Below, piece after piece: positions 13,698 to 25,500 of a DNA stretch of 64,000 bases. The DNA lies in assembly GCA_018340805.1 (NCBI GenBank), contig JACMZG010001863.1:26739690-26803689 (forward strand), in the 5' to 3' direction. Under the pieces are notes generated by a model. That model searched no databases and had not been told where the DNA came from. It saw only the letters and a program-made list of their open reading frames with translations. Position 1 is the first letter of the stretch. Every line of letters begins with the position of its first letter. This DNA comes from Microvelia longipes. Lineage: Eukaryota > Arthropoda > Insecta > Hemiptera > Veliidae. The position numbers were made by a program, and so were the translations under genes.

Positions 13698-14000
13698 CTG
13701 TGGTTCTAGCGGACTATTAGTGGTCCGTGGCGACATTTCAAGTGGTCCGCAAAAACATTCTTACAAATGTGTTACAAATATCACATTTCAATACAAAATA
13801 AAAAAAAAGTCAATTTATTTTCTTTAAAGATTCTTAAAGATTTTCTAATCTATAGGTAAACTTTAGACTACCTATAGCTAAAATAGATATTCTAATACCG
13901 CAGTTGCGTGGAGGGGGAGAAGGGAGTAATTCAGATGGTCCTAGACGGATTTTAATTAGTTTAAAATTATCAGCGATCTTCCATGGATTGGGAACCTCTG
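13698..14000. mobile_element. 303-bp hAT-type MITE with 8-bp target duplication
   Basis: The left end reads ctgtggttctag; the right end, read inward on the opposite strand, is cagaggttccca. Both resemble the CAGNGGTTC termini known for hAT transposons. The flanks are cgataaac (13,690-13,697) and ctataaac (14,001-14,008), an 8-bp duplication with one mismatch, the length expected for hAT. The inner ggtccgtgg and ggtccgc words are also common in hAT ends. There is no transposase, so it is non-autonomous. Confidence 0.75.
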
Positions 14001-14008
14001 CTATAAAC

Positions 14009-14680
14009 CTCATCATCTCTGTTCTTTTAAATTTTAAAAGAAGTAATTTAATGTTAAAGGCGCATAAGGTGCGCGATAATGTTTTTAAGCGCGTAAGTTT
14101 TGCCACGTGCTTTTTTAATGTTAGACATCATTGCGCGGAGTAAGTAGGCAGACACCTATCCAAAGCCTTACATAGTAAGTTAACAAATAACCCTTCTAGG
14201 TGTCATATGTCCGCCTTTACACGACCTTACGTGTACCGTTGTAATATAAATAAATTATTTATATATTTTTATCAATAGGGTTTTTCTATTAAGCAGTTGT
14301 CAGTGTAATCACTTCACGTCTACTTGATTGATAAAATATTTTTTCTTTATAAATATTTCATTTAATGAGGTGTGATATTTTAAGGTCCTACTTTCCTTAT
14401 TTTTTAAATAATTATTTAAGTTGACCTCCTAAGTTGTATTTTTAGTGTTAAGTTTGGTTACTTAAGTCCTTGTAAGTTGAAGTCGGCGTGTTTGTAATAA
14501 CGCAGCCTCATTATTATTTATACCATTCTTTTTAAACCAGCTACCACATCTGTTTTTTTTTTAATTTTGATCATTAAAATAGTCATTTATTCACCTAAAG
14601 TATACTTTTTCTACGGAATCGAAGATCTAGATTTCGCAGCCAGAGCTTGCTCTTATTCTTTATAAACAGAAATTGTTACA
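14009..14680. other. AT-rich non-coding DNA
   Basis: A weak hairpin pairs gacacctatcc (about 14,151) with taggtgtc (about 14,199). Nothing else is supported. Confidence 0.45.
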
Positions 14681-14688
14681 TTAGATAT

Positions 14689-14770
14689 CAGCACTATAGA
14701 TCCTGGGCACTATGGATTAGATAGAGCCTTATAGATTCGGGGTTCGATCCCAGCCGGGAATCCTTATTGT
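14689..14770 (+). mobile_element. tRNA-like SINE fragment
   Basis: The stretch ggggttcgatcccagccgg (about 14,739-14,757) is a good tRNA T-arm and RNA polymerase III B box. Upstream bases give no convincing full cloverleaf or A box, and downstream is cttattgtgctgtgcc followed by a TA tract. It fits a decayed tRNA-derived SINE better than a tRNA gene. Confidence 0.5.
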
Positions 14771-14780
14771 GCTGTGCCAT

Positions 14781-14782
14781 TT

Positions 14783-14830
<48 letters not shown>

Positions 14831-14862
14831 AGTGTATATATATATATTATATATATATATAT

Positions 14863-14917
<55 letters not shown>

Positions 14918-14925
14918 CATACATA
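14781..14925. repeat. (TA)n-(TG)n-(TA)n compound microsatellite
   Basis: A TG block (about 14,803-14,830) lies between TA tracts, followed by a short (cata)n block. Confidence 0.95.
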
Positions 14926-15518
14926 CATTATATGACAGGGGCCTATTGTAGTTGCCTACTAGGTAGATACAGTATTAACTATTGCTCAATCACTGTTTGT
15001 TTCCTAAGATTTTCGACCAATCATATTATGACTGGGCTTTAACTCTTTATCAAATGAACAAAGAATTTATTGTTATTTTTTATTCGTTAGCACCTGGCAT
15101 TTTGTTAAACATTCCTGTCATCAACAACCTTATCGATTGAGAAAAAATAAAATACAAATTAATATTAAATAATACTTTACTCAGTTTTTTTCTGTTAAAC
15201 CTGTACTTATTTTTATGATTGTAAACAACTAATCCGATCCTGTTGTTATAATTTCTTTAAAAACATTCCGGGTTTTAAATGTTATCTTCCTGTAAATTCG
15301 TACTTCAAATATTAATACAAATCATTCGAAATGTATATTAGGATAGTTTTGAATATTTTGAAGGTCAATAGAGCAAATGGTCAGGGTTGTGTATTCAAAT
15401 GAACAAATACCACTCTCTATCTCTTAATGAGGTTCTTTTCAGGCTTTAAAATTATTTCTTATAATAATCACGATATTTTGTCGTTATATAAGTCTAATTG
15501 TAATATCTAAATTGAAGA

Positions 15519-15561
15519 ATAGTCAAAACGAGGGCTGGCCATAGGCCCTCGTTTTGACTAT
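15519..15561. repeat. Perfect hairpin, 17-bp arms
   Basis: The arm atagtcaaaacgagggc and its exact reverse complement are separated by 9 bases. It lies about 45 bases upstream of the 5S-core element. No T-run follows, so it is not an obvious terminator. Confidence 0.85.
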
Positions 15562-16084
15562 CGCTTTGAAGCAATTCCTTGTGTATTGCTTGTTGTTTTG
15601 TATTTTTACTTTTCCTCATTTATACCGTAGGTATATAGGACAAGTATTGTGTTTGCAAAAAAATCCGAAACCGGGAGGTCACCGGAATCATCCGTTTCAG
15701 GCGTTTTTATGGCCTCCTTAGTGGTTTTCGCAAAGTTGTCTGTCTGTATGTGTGTGTTTCTGTTATCATCGAAGCTCCCAGTGTATTTATGTTAGAGAGT
15801 TGAAACTTTATACAAAAATTATTCTATAGGTAGTTGTGCTACCTTACAATAATGACTCAGCGAAAATTTCGAAAATGCATAACGCGAAACAATGTATGCG
15901 ATCTGACTGAGATTCATCAGCATTAGTTTAATTTTTATTAAATGAATTGTGTACCTTTTTAAAAAAAATCAGAAAATAATCCTATTGTCTTGAAAATCTG
16001 TACAAGTGTACACCTTCACGTAATAAATAAGTGCTTTAAGCTTCGTTTCATGATACATATCCATGATTTTTGTGAGATCAAAAA

Positions 16085-16143
16085 AGTTAAACAGCATCTT
16101 GGCAAGTTAAGAGCCTGGATGAGTCACCGCTGATAATGACACG
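16085..16143 (+). other. 5S rRNA-like module inside the repeat
   Basis: The segment agttaaacagcatc ... gagcctggatgagtcaccgct matches the order of the 3' half of 5S rRNA (the aagcag segment, then the ggatgggtgaccgc C-box region). This copy is the most diverged. Better ones lie at 29,587-29,642, 30,364-30,420, 51,721-51,780 and 62,759-62,817. Confidence 0.75.
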
Positions 16144-16159
16144 GATGTTTTTACTATGT

Positions 16160-16770
16160 GAGGACGAGTGAAGCGAGTCCCAAGTAGGTAGGATGTGCGT
16201 TGCGAATCCGAAGTTGGTAGGATGAGCGTAGCGAATCAGAAGTAGGTAGGATGAGTGTAGCGAATCAGAAGTAGGTAGGATGAGCGTTGCGAATCCGAAG
16301 TTGGTAGGATGAGCGTAGCGAATCAGAAGTAGGTAGGATGAGTGTAGCGAATCAGAAGTAGGTAGGATGAGCGTTGCGAATCCGAAGTTGGTAGGATGAG
16401 CGTAGCAAATCAAAAGTAGGTAGGATGAGTATAGCGAATCAGAAGTAGGTAGAATAAGCGTTGCGAATCCAAAGTTGGTAGGATAAGCGTAGCGAATGAG
16501 AAGTAGGTAGGATGAGCGTAGCGAATCAGAAGTAGGTAGGATGAGTGTAGCGAATCAGAAGTAGGTAGGATGGGCGTTGCGAATCCGAAGTTGGTAGGAT
16601 GAGCGTAGCGAATTAGAAGTAGGTAGGATGAGTGTAGCGAATCAGAAGTAGGTAGGATGAGCGTTGCGAATCCGAAGTTGGTAGGATGAGCGTAGCGAAT
16701 GAGAAGTAGGTAGGATGAGTGTAGCGAATCAGAAGTAGGTAGGATGAGCGTAGCGAATCAGATGTGATGA
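16160..16770 (+). repeat. 29-bp minisatellite with 87-bp higher-order structure
   Basis: About 21 tandem monomers of 29 bp, consensus aggatgagcgtagcgaatc plus agaagtaggt. Three variants alternate in order: a gcgttgcgaatccgaagttgg type, a gcgtagcgaatcag type and a gtgtagcgaatcag type. The real period is therefore 87 bp over most of the array. Because 87 is divisible by 3, a frame stays open on the minus strand (16,087-16,413) and is not a gene. Dispersed copies of the family show only one or two such units in the same place. Confidence 0.95.
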
Positions 16771-16810
16771 GGAAAAGCTCTAAGGTACCCCGTACCCGAT
16801 TTTTTTTAAA

Positions 16811-18439
16811 TGGTTAAATATCAATTTGAACATGACAATCAAGTTGAAATAAGTAGTATATAAAGTTTTTTTAAAGTATATTAATAGTTTGTGTCGGATC
16901 ACTGGTGTTAACCAACATTGAGAATGGTCAGCTTGGCCCGGCAGAATAAATCAGACTCTTATGCCAATGTTCTAGCGAAGAGAGTCTTAAGTAGCGAGGA
17001 TAAACGTAACAAATCCGTTACACTTAAATCAAATCAACTTTATCTGATTTCATAATTATTAAATTGATATTTAATAATGATTTATGTGTTTATTCATAAT
17101 TGTACATTATTTTTGTGATTATACATATATTTTTGAGTTAAAAGTTATAATTTTTAAAACAACGCAGTATTTATTTATTGGGTTATCGTTTTTAAACCAT
17201 ATTTTCATTTTAAATTTTAATTAATCTGTTATTTTAATTATTTAAAAGGTCATACTATATTTTCATTTGTTTTATCAAATATAATAAGTGGCATTTTAAA
17301 ATGCTTTGAACAATATTTTGCAAATTTAAGAATTGAAATTATAATTGTTGGATGAAGTACTACTGTACTCTTTCTAAAACATTCTAAAAATTGAATTTAT
17401 AATTTCCTAATAATTTAATCAAACGGCATGAAAAACTCATTACGTTTTTCATAATAAAATACATTTAAAAAAAATAGAGAAATAACTTAAACCTAATTTG
17501 ATTTTATACTAGTTTTTATGGTTCATTTTATGAAGATAAATTAAGCAGAAAACATCATAAGCTTGCCTTTAGTGCGAATTGGTTAAAAAAGAAGGAAGAT
17601 CAATTTTCGCAGAAGGTCGTAAACTCAGTCTATATTTTTTATGAAAACAAAAGTTTATTAACCGCATACAGCGTTAAAGGCTAAATTATTCTTCAATTCT
17701 ACTAGTTATTATTTTTGAGTTCTCTATTTAGAAACCATAGAGTTAAAGCATAACCGCAAAAACGTATAACCTTCGTACAACCTTCGTTGACAATATATCT
17801 GTACTATATTTTATTGTTAAGATTACAGATTTCGTCACGCATGTATTTTTGATATGACGATACGCGGAAAACTCGTATTATAAAAGATTCGTAACACTTT
17901 ATTTTTTTTTATTATAGGTAAAGGCGTAACAGAATATGTGTTGTAAAAGAAACATGTAATAATAAATGTACGTTGATGACTTAAAATGTTTCTTTGTAAA
18001 ATGATAGAATTAGGTTAGTAGTATATTTTGATAGTTCAGATAGAACGTTAGTTTGCTTTTAATAACAATTTTTACTTTCCGGAAGATATACAAGTCATAA
18101 CAGCAACTTGTGAGTGACATACGAGAGTTGGGACATAACAAAACTTAATGTTTGGCTTATTATGTCTTAGAAACAGTGTTAACAATCTTTATACACTTAT
18201 TTTCAGATGTTTTTGTATTACTTTTAAAATATAGGTAATAATAGGTAGCTAATGACTTCATTACTTCTGATTTGTTAAGCCATGTCTTATTTGTCTTGGA
18301 TATCATTACTTATTATTACTAGAAAATATAGTAGTGAAAGTAAAAATAAATTTTATCACTAGTAATTTATTTATAATTTTAGGGCTCTTTATACTTTTAT
18401 TTTACCTGCATCTAATATTCGCTTAATATCTACACACAC
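16811..18439. other. AT-rich non-coding DNA
   Basis: No gene, RNA gene or strong repeat seen. Confidence 0.5.
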
Positions 18440-18740
18440 ACACACACAAGTGTTTATAAGACCTACTGAGTGGCTTTTACAAAGTTGTCTGTCCGTAACA
18501 CATGTTATTATAATAGCTCCTAGCGTATTTATGCTCTAGAGTAGAAACTTTGTACAAAAGTTAATCATTAGGTCTAGTTGTGCCATCCGGAAATATTTTT
18601 TTTCATAACGCCAATATGCGGAAATTATGACAGAAAAAATTTAAAAATTCAAAAAAAAAACAGAAAAATGTTCAGATCAATTTGAGATTTGGCATGCATA
18701 CAAACATATGTATTATCAATAAATGTGCTAGGTAATAGTT
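18440..18740 (+). mobile_element. 5S-core repeat family, 5' and middle fragment
   Basis: It carries caaagttgtctgtccgtaac, agagtagaaactttgtac and gttgtgccatccgg in the family order, but neither the 5S module nor the tail. A short (ca)n run replaces the head. Confidence 0.75.
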
Positions 18741-21700
18741 ATGTTATAAGTTATAATTATTGTGTGCTATGTTATCAAACTTACAGTTTGATTCTGTAAG
18801 TTATACTTTAATTCTGTTAGCAGTATTAGCAAATGTATATATATTTTCTTTGTGGCAAATAAGGAGCTATAGTGTTAAGCGCATGTAATGGTAACTTTTA
18901 AAGCATTCTTTAATTTTGAAAGCATGCTTTCTTCTTTTCACCTGTGTGATACAACCGTCAACAGGGTACATTCAGAATAGGTGGATACATCGAGATTATT
19001 CTAAGCCCAGATTTTACATAAATTTTATTTGTTTTAACTTATTTTAAATATTTAATGTCAAAAATTGATTCGCTTAAATTTTTTCCGGACAAATAAAAAT
19101 TTAGATCCGTTATATTTGAATTTTAATCATCATCATATGATCATATAATCATCATCATAATTAAAATGATCAAAGGGTAAATTATTGATGCTTAAAAATT
19201 TAAATTAGATGAAGACTGAAAACTTTAACTAATTAGCTTATAACATTTTATCCCAATAGACGTGAAGGTCATTGGTTAACAATTTTGATATTTAAATGGA
19301 ATGAAACAAAAAAATAAATGCGAAACAGATACTTGTATTAAAGTTTTTTTTTATATATTTTTACTCGATTGGTTCTCCATGATTCTTTTATTGATTTTAA
19401 TTACCTTATTTTAATTATTTTTGTTCCTTTTTATTTTTTTTTTTTGTAAATATAATTTGCTATTTTAAAAGGATTTTTTTCGAGCGAAATAAAGATTGAA
19501 AATGTCCAAGAAAATTATCTTTATCCTTAAAAGGTGAGGTTAAAATTATTGGAAGCTGGAAGAATTCATGTAGTCAAGTCCCATTAGTGAGATTACTTCG
19601 GACTTTATGCTTTTCGTCTTAAAACTTCATCCGGTCAAGGGAATTGTATTTTTAATCCTTAACAAAAAAAAGTTAAAAAACTGATTTTTTGTTAAAGTTT
19701 TTGTGTGTGTATGAAACCCCTACATTTGTTGCGGAGAATCTTCTTGCCCACCCACTGAGGACTGGATTTTTTAAGTCTTTCAAAACTCGAATATAAAACT
19801 ACCTTTAATAAGGATTATCCTTTTATTAGTAGTTATCTAAGAGGCTAAAATAAAAAACGAATGACAAAACATAAAATGTTAAGAAATCAGATTTGATTAG
19901 GATTTAGCTAAGATTTTCTTTTGCCAAGACACGTATTTTGTTTCATTTTATACCTTCTCTTCTAATCTTGCTTTTATTTGAGCAAACTTCTATTTTGTCT
20001 TTGAAATAAAATTTAATTAATTTTTAGCATTTCCTAAGAAATAATTTGGTGATTTGTAGTCTTGAAGAATATTTTTTTTTTACTTTTTATTACTTTATTT
20101 TCACTTTGCAGAAAATAAAATTGATAATTTGGTGATATTGTTAACATACCATTACCAGTACTATTATACCTATATACTAAACTAATCCTGTTAATTATTT
20201 TGCAAAAAGTTTGTCTGATCATAAAGATAAGCCTGCATGTCTATATGCACTAAGCTAGCATGTGTCAACAGCTTCAATCAAATACCTGCACCTATAATAG
20301 CTCCTTCGTGAAACTCTTTAATCCCCAGGACTGCTGTTTGCAATCGGTAAAATTTAAATTTCTCCCATTATAAGCAACATTTCGTAAATCTAAGACGCGT
20401 TTTATTTATTTTACTTTTTATTTTATTACTGAGCATTTTAAGGCCTTAAAAGTACAATTTTGCACCTTTCAGGGCTACTATATACAACTATACGATTTTG
20501 CATGTTTACAATTTTGCACCACTTATAGGGCGGAAGAAGGGAAGAATAATCTTCAGAGGAGGAGAAATCATTTCGTTGAGGGGGGGAGGCCTTAGGTCCC
20601 TCTCTGGCTACGGACCTAAATCGGAATTACAATTATGTACGAAAGAAGTGTTAACATTTTAATCGGTTCGTTAAACTTTTTAATAAGGCGGTTTGTTAAA
20701 CTTATGTTATAAGTAAATTTAAGATTACACTGCAATAAAGTTATTAATTTCAGGTATTATAAACAAATTTACAAGATAATCCTTTTAAAATCTTTTTACT
20801 GAAACTAACAATCGGTTACTAACCATGTCAGTGTTACGTCTTTTGATATCATGAACATATTCTGAAAGTTAATGCTATCTTATAGACGAAACTCTGTCAT
20901 ATAAAACCTGACAGATCTTTCATATTGCTAAACACCTAAGAAATTAGTCAATACAAATCATTCAATCTATGATATTTTCTCTCCGTGGGAAGGTTATACA
21001 CTTCTTTTTGTTTTTCTTTTAATTTATTAGTCATTATTAACAATCAGATATAAATATTAACTGTTATATTTTTACTAATTAAAGTTTTTAAATTAATTTT
21101 TTGTGTGTGAATGTTTTTTTTGCAGGCGAATTTCAAGGTATTTAATTAAGAATAAGGAATCTAATATGGTAAAAATATTTACCATTTGTGAGTTATTTAT
21201 TTACATCTTTTTATAATTTAATAATATCTAAATATAATTTTGATTAATTTAACTATTATTTAGTATATTAATTTATTTTTTAATTTGATTAATGCAACTA
21301 GATATTTTATTATAATAAGCATTAGTGGGGTGGGTGTGGAGCGGAGGGGGGGGGGGGGGGTAATGTGAGTAAATGCTGTTATTTCTTAAACATTTATCAA
21401 TAAATTCTACCTAACTATAAACTTTGTTTTAATTGAGAAAAAATGGACAAATGTATCACAGATAAGCTGAGTTGGATACGTTACGTTAATTAATTTATTA
21501 AAATACAAATAGGTGAAGTAAATAAGAATATAAAGTGTGTATGCGACTTGTTAAATATTTGTGAACACCATGGTAACCACCACATAAACTTCCGACAGTT
21601 AAAACAAACTTTTTTTAAAATGTCCTCATCATTTTTCTTTGTATTATTTTTAAATACTGACATTTTCTCATTAGGAAATATCAATATATTACTCACAGGC

Positions 21701-22687
21701 ATCACAATGTGATAGATGTTTTATAAATAAGTGATTGATTATTAATTAAGTCATAAATAATTAATTTTCAAAGGTTATAAAAAACAACAATAAAGAACTG
21801 TTATAAATATTAGAAAGGTTTTTTTTGTGTAACTACACTATAAATCTATGAAATTTTTATCTTAATCTATAATGGATAATGCACTAATTGTAAGTTATCT
21901 ATGGATTCTATAACACCTACGGTCTATGTTTTTACTACATCTATGAACCAGTCTTTGCTTCTGCGCATGTTTGTTATCGGTATATTTATGGAATTTTATA
22001 GATTACTTCTTGTTAGTTTTGTCAATTGCAAAGCTTAATGTCTTATTTTAGTTCATTTGGTCCATCAATTAATTGGTTGTTTGTTTATTTTCGGTTGATT
22101 ATTATTATTTCAATATTAATCTGTTAAGTTGTTATTTTTAGTTATTTGTATTATTGTTGAGGCGTGCAGGAAGCTGTTATATTATTTTATTCTTCTAAGT
22201 AGCCTTAAGGTTAAGGCTACTTTAAACTAGGTTTTAAGTAGTCAAATGTTGGTCAGTTTCTTTTTCAAGCTAGATTTTGTTCTAGTACCCTAATTTTAAC
22301 CAAGTATTATACTGGATGAGTTTCGGGTATTCTATAGTCTAATCCAATCTGATAATTTCAAGAGGATATGTCCAAAATTAAAATAATTTTGTTTCTTTTA
22401 AATGTCTAAACCATAGATAAACAATAGTAAAAAAGGTAGCTCACTCAAAAAATTTTAAATGATAATTGGCCCGGGTTTAGGAGGCTTAAGCGTGAAACTG
22501 TCAAATATTTTATGAATAACAACAAGTCAGCACTCAATTTCAACATAGTCTGGGGATCAACAGGTCTGGTTTCTCATCCTGGGCTATGCTGTAAGTTTAT
22601 ATGAATAGTATTTGTATTAAAAAGATTTCGCCAACTTTAATTGGTTCTTAGAGGAAAGTAGATGCAACCCAACCGAGGTGGTTCCCG
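18741..22687. other. AT-rich non-coding DNA
   Basis: No gene is supported. Minor items: a G run at about 21,344-21,360; an 11-bp hairpin agtagccttaa/ttaaggctact at about 22,197; and a purine-rich segment ending ctctctggctacggacc at about 20,600, a phrase typical of transposon ends. The short open frames at 20,034 and 21,490 have no motifs. Confidence 0.45.
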
Positions 22688-23457
22688 CAGGGTGAAATAC
22701 CCTGATAGGCAGAAAGGCTAACTGGCATTTCAATTTATTTTAGACATTAATTAATGAAACTTCGGATACTTTTTTGTGTGAATAGCACCGGTTCTTGGTG
22801 TTGTAGTTAAAAAGTAAATTAAAAAAATGTTTTTATTGGTTCTGTGGGTTGAATTTTAGGACATTTTACTCATAGGATATCTTTGTCTAAACACTGTTAT
22901 TTTACTCATAGGATATCTTTGTCTAACACTTTTATTTTTACGGGATTAAGTGCCTCAAGTGTAAAAATTAGACATTTTCACTCAAAATTAAAGCGGAAGT
23001 GCTGACATAAGAAAGAATATGCCAAGAGTAAAAATAGCTTATTTTTGGCTTAAGAACACAGATCATTCATTATATTCACAATTGTAAAAAAAACTTATGC
23101 TTTTATTTTCGCAAAAATTTAGCAGTATAAATGACTAACTTAAAATGAGGGTAAAGAAATAAATTATTTTTGTTTTAAGCAAAACTAGGGCATTTTACTC
23201 TTGTAATTTTTTTTACTGTCAATACTTGTAGCTTCAATTTTGAGTTAAAATGCCTCATTTTAACACAAAAATCCCTATAAAATTACCATCAAATTTACTT
23301 CTGCATATTTTTTGTCAAAATTCAGTTTTGCATGAGGCACTAGAAGTTAACTACACCACCAAAAAGAAGCCCTTTACACAAAAAAGTATTCTAAATTTGA
23401 TTGATGTATTTTTATGGTTCAATATTTAAGAGTGGAGGTGACTTTTGGTTCACCCTG
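22688..23457. mobile_element. ~770-bp foldback element, CAGGGTGAA termini
   Basis: Both ends, read inward, start cagggtgaa (22,688 on the plus strand, 23,457 on the minus strand). Inside, tacttttttgtgtgaatag...ggtgttgtagtt (about 22,767-22,806) pairs with its inverse at about 23,347-23,390. A deeper pair, cattttcactcaaaatta (about 22,973) with its inverse (about 23,236-23,258), also matches. Arms are about 300 bp and imperfect. The left arm holds a ~37-bp direct duplication (tactcataggatatctttg, 22,868 onward). CAGGGTG termini followed by TA are common on insect Tc1/mariner-type MITEs, but TA is seen only on the right, so the superfamily is uncertain. Confidence 0.6.
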
Positions 23458-24453
23458 TATAAATCAAGTTACTGATAACAAAGGCGAAAGAACTGTGTCG
23501 CCAAATTAAGTTTTATAACACAATACAGAATATTTTATTGTCTCTAAGTCTTACATACTATCTAATGATTAATACAGCCCCTAAGATTTATTTTCTATCA
23601 AATGCACTTTTCATTGCTAAGTCGATCTAATTTAAATATTTAACTTAATTAATTGCATGTGACCATCTGCTTTGCCGTGACTTATGTCAATTAATTATAG
23701 ACAATGTCAAGGCTTGTGCTTATATGGTTTGATCTTAAAATATGCGCGTCAAGATTATTGTCTATTGTTCGATTTATATTAATAGAATTAAGTAAAATTT
23801 AAAAAAAAATATAGTACTAAACTGGTTGGACTTATAACTGTTTGTTATAATAAAATATATAATGTTCGTTTAGAGCTATAGATAAAAGGGGTACTACAGG
23901 TCCATCGGGAACATCCTCAGGTGGTAGGAGCAACCCTGTCGCTCTTAAGTTTAATCTGAATGGAGATACTTTATTTGAACAATAATGTTATCTAAACTGG
24001 GAACTTGGCTGTGTCAAATGCAAGAATGCTGGGGGAAAATGCGGATGATTTAATGACTTCGACTAAGTACGACTTTTACTCGTATACGACTTAAATAGGT
24101 ATACTTGAACTTGTAAATATTAAAACTTGAGTTGCAGCTGTAACAATAACTTGGCTTACTTAATGTAAAATTCTAATTGCTTGTCCTTAGCGACCTCTGC
24201 TTATTTGGACATTTTTATCAGATAATGGTGCTGATATAAGGTTGCTCGGGTGACTAAAGAGAAGGGAAAAGGAGGAATTTTATTATTTCAGCACTTAAGA
24301 AGGAATGCATGATTATTGCCTACCTAGGCTGCTGATGATTAGACCTAACTATATGCGTTCTAAGAAAAAAATATTTTGAAATGTTAATAATTATGTATTT
24401 TTATTCAAATAAACAGATAATCTATCCCCCCTTATCTTTCCTAATACAGAAAA
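23458..24453. other. AT-rich non-coding DNA
   Basis: No supported feature. Confidence 0.5.
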
Positions 24454-24620
24454 TCAGGTACGAGGTTACCTCGGACCTCTTCAACTTTCGCTATATGTAC
24501 CAAATTTCAACCCAATTGAATTATTTTTACATTTTTTTAAAAAACGTATAGAAGTCACTCGACAAAAATTGAACTGTTAATGCGATGAAACACATTTTTT
24601 GTTTATATAACACTAACAAA
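24454..24620 (-). mobile_element. 5S-core repeat family, internally deleted copy
   Basis: The inverted tail aatcaggtacgaggttacct is followed at once by middle-segment bases (caacccaattgaatta, attgaactgttaatgcgatg) that also occur in the copy at 30,193-30,957. The 5S module and minisatellite units are missing. Confidence 0.65.
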
Positions 24621-25397
24621 TGTGCTAAGTTTAATTTTAAAAAAATCTTACCAAATCACAAACAAAAAAACAGGGGTACCATTTTTGAAATCTTGGACCA
24701 ATCTAGGACCCTTCTTCTTAAGGATTTAAGGTTTGTGCAGGTGACATTGTCCACGCGGTTACTAAAGCAGTAATTAAAATTCCTATTAGTTTGGTAAATT
24801 TATTTAGAAATACTGAGATGAAAGCCTTGGCAAGGTACAGTATGTAGCTAGGATTTCCAATTAGTTGTACTGACTCACGAGGAATTTAGAACATCACCCA
24901 CTTGACTTGATTGTGAATCCCGTTCAGCAAGTTGCGTCACAACTTGATTCACTGCAGCAACTTCCTCTATCTATAATATTTAGGTAATTGTAATTAAAAA
25001 AAAATATTTAGATAAAGTAGGTCATAATGGCAATATGGTATCAAGTTTATTGAATTTATTTCTTGCTTTTTATTATGATTATTTTATTATTATTTTAGTG
25101 TAATCTAGCTTAGTGACAATCGTCAGAACTTACACCAAATATTACTTAATATAAACTAAAATTTAATTATTATGAATAATGTTAAATGGATATAAATTGA
25201 AATTCGCTCATAATTCTGTTTGCTTCGTGCATTTTTTGTTGTTAACCGTTAATGTAGTTCACTTTAACCACATAATGCAATTGATGTTGTTACGTTTATG
25301 GTATGTTTCGTAGCATAATCTTATATAACATTTACCAATTTCCTTACGTAATGTTAAGAACATTACCAAAGTAAATTCAATGAACATAGCACAGCTT
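24621..25397. other. AT-rich non-coding DNA
   Basis: No supported feature. Confidence 0.5.
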
Positions 25398-25500
25398 TTA
25401 TTTATTTATTTTATTAATTTTTTAAGAGCCCCTATCGGCATAACCACAAGTAGGGTACTCTGTACAAAGTGTAATAGAAATAATTAATTAACTTAAAATA
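25398..25500 (-). mobile_element. Possible truncated LINE 3' tail
   Basis: Read on the minus strand, this is gtaccctacttgtggttatg, then gataggggctc and an (aaata)n tail, the layout of many LINE 3' ends. A similar (ttta)n start with gtagggtac occurs near 45,667-45,725. No target duplication or coding remnant was found, so extent and family are unknown. Confidence 0.35.

Larger units (their letters stand above)
15603..16810 (+). mobile_element. Composite repeat with internal 5S rRNA-like core (reference copy)
   Basis: This is the longest copy of the main repeat family of the window. Order: a head starting tttcctcatttataccgtag with a self-complementary tttatacc...ggtata; a segment with caaagttgtctgtctgtatg and gagagttgaaactttatac; an AT-rich middle; a 5S rRNA-like module at 16,085-16,143; a tail of gatgagcgtagcgaatc units; and the end aaggtaccccgtacccgatt with a run of T. 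Shorter copies at 30,193-30,957 and 51,662-52,262 show the same order in about 0.6-0.8 kb, so the extra length here comes from the expanded tail. A 5S-derived promoter and terminal T-run suggest RNA polymerase III transcription (inference). There is no coding capacity. It could be a SINE3-like element or another non-autonomous composite. Confidence 0.8.

Noticed and set aside
13834..14143. Frames of 79-90 codons on both strands
   Set aside because: They straddle the right end of the hAT MITE and show no transposase motif.
14689..14770. tRNA gene
   Set aside because: The B box and T arm are good, but no A box or cloverleaf can be placed.
16087..16413. 108-codon minus-strand frame with a 29-residue repeat
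   Set aside because: It is kept open only because the 87-bp minisatellite period is a multiple of three.
21344..21360. G run as a possible regulatory G-quadruplex
   Set aside because: It is a simple homopolymer with no other supporting signal.
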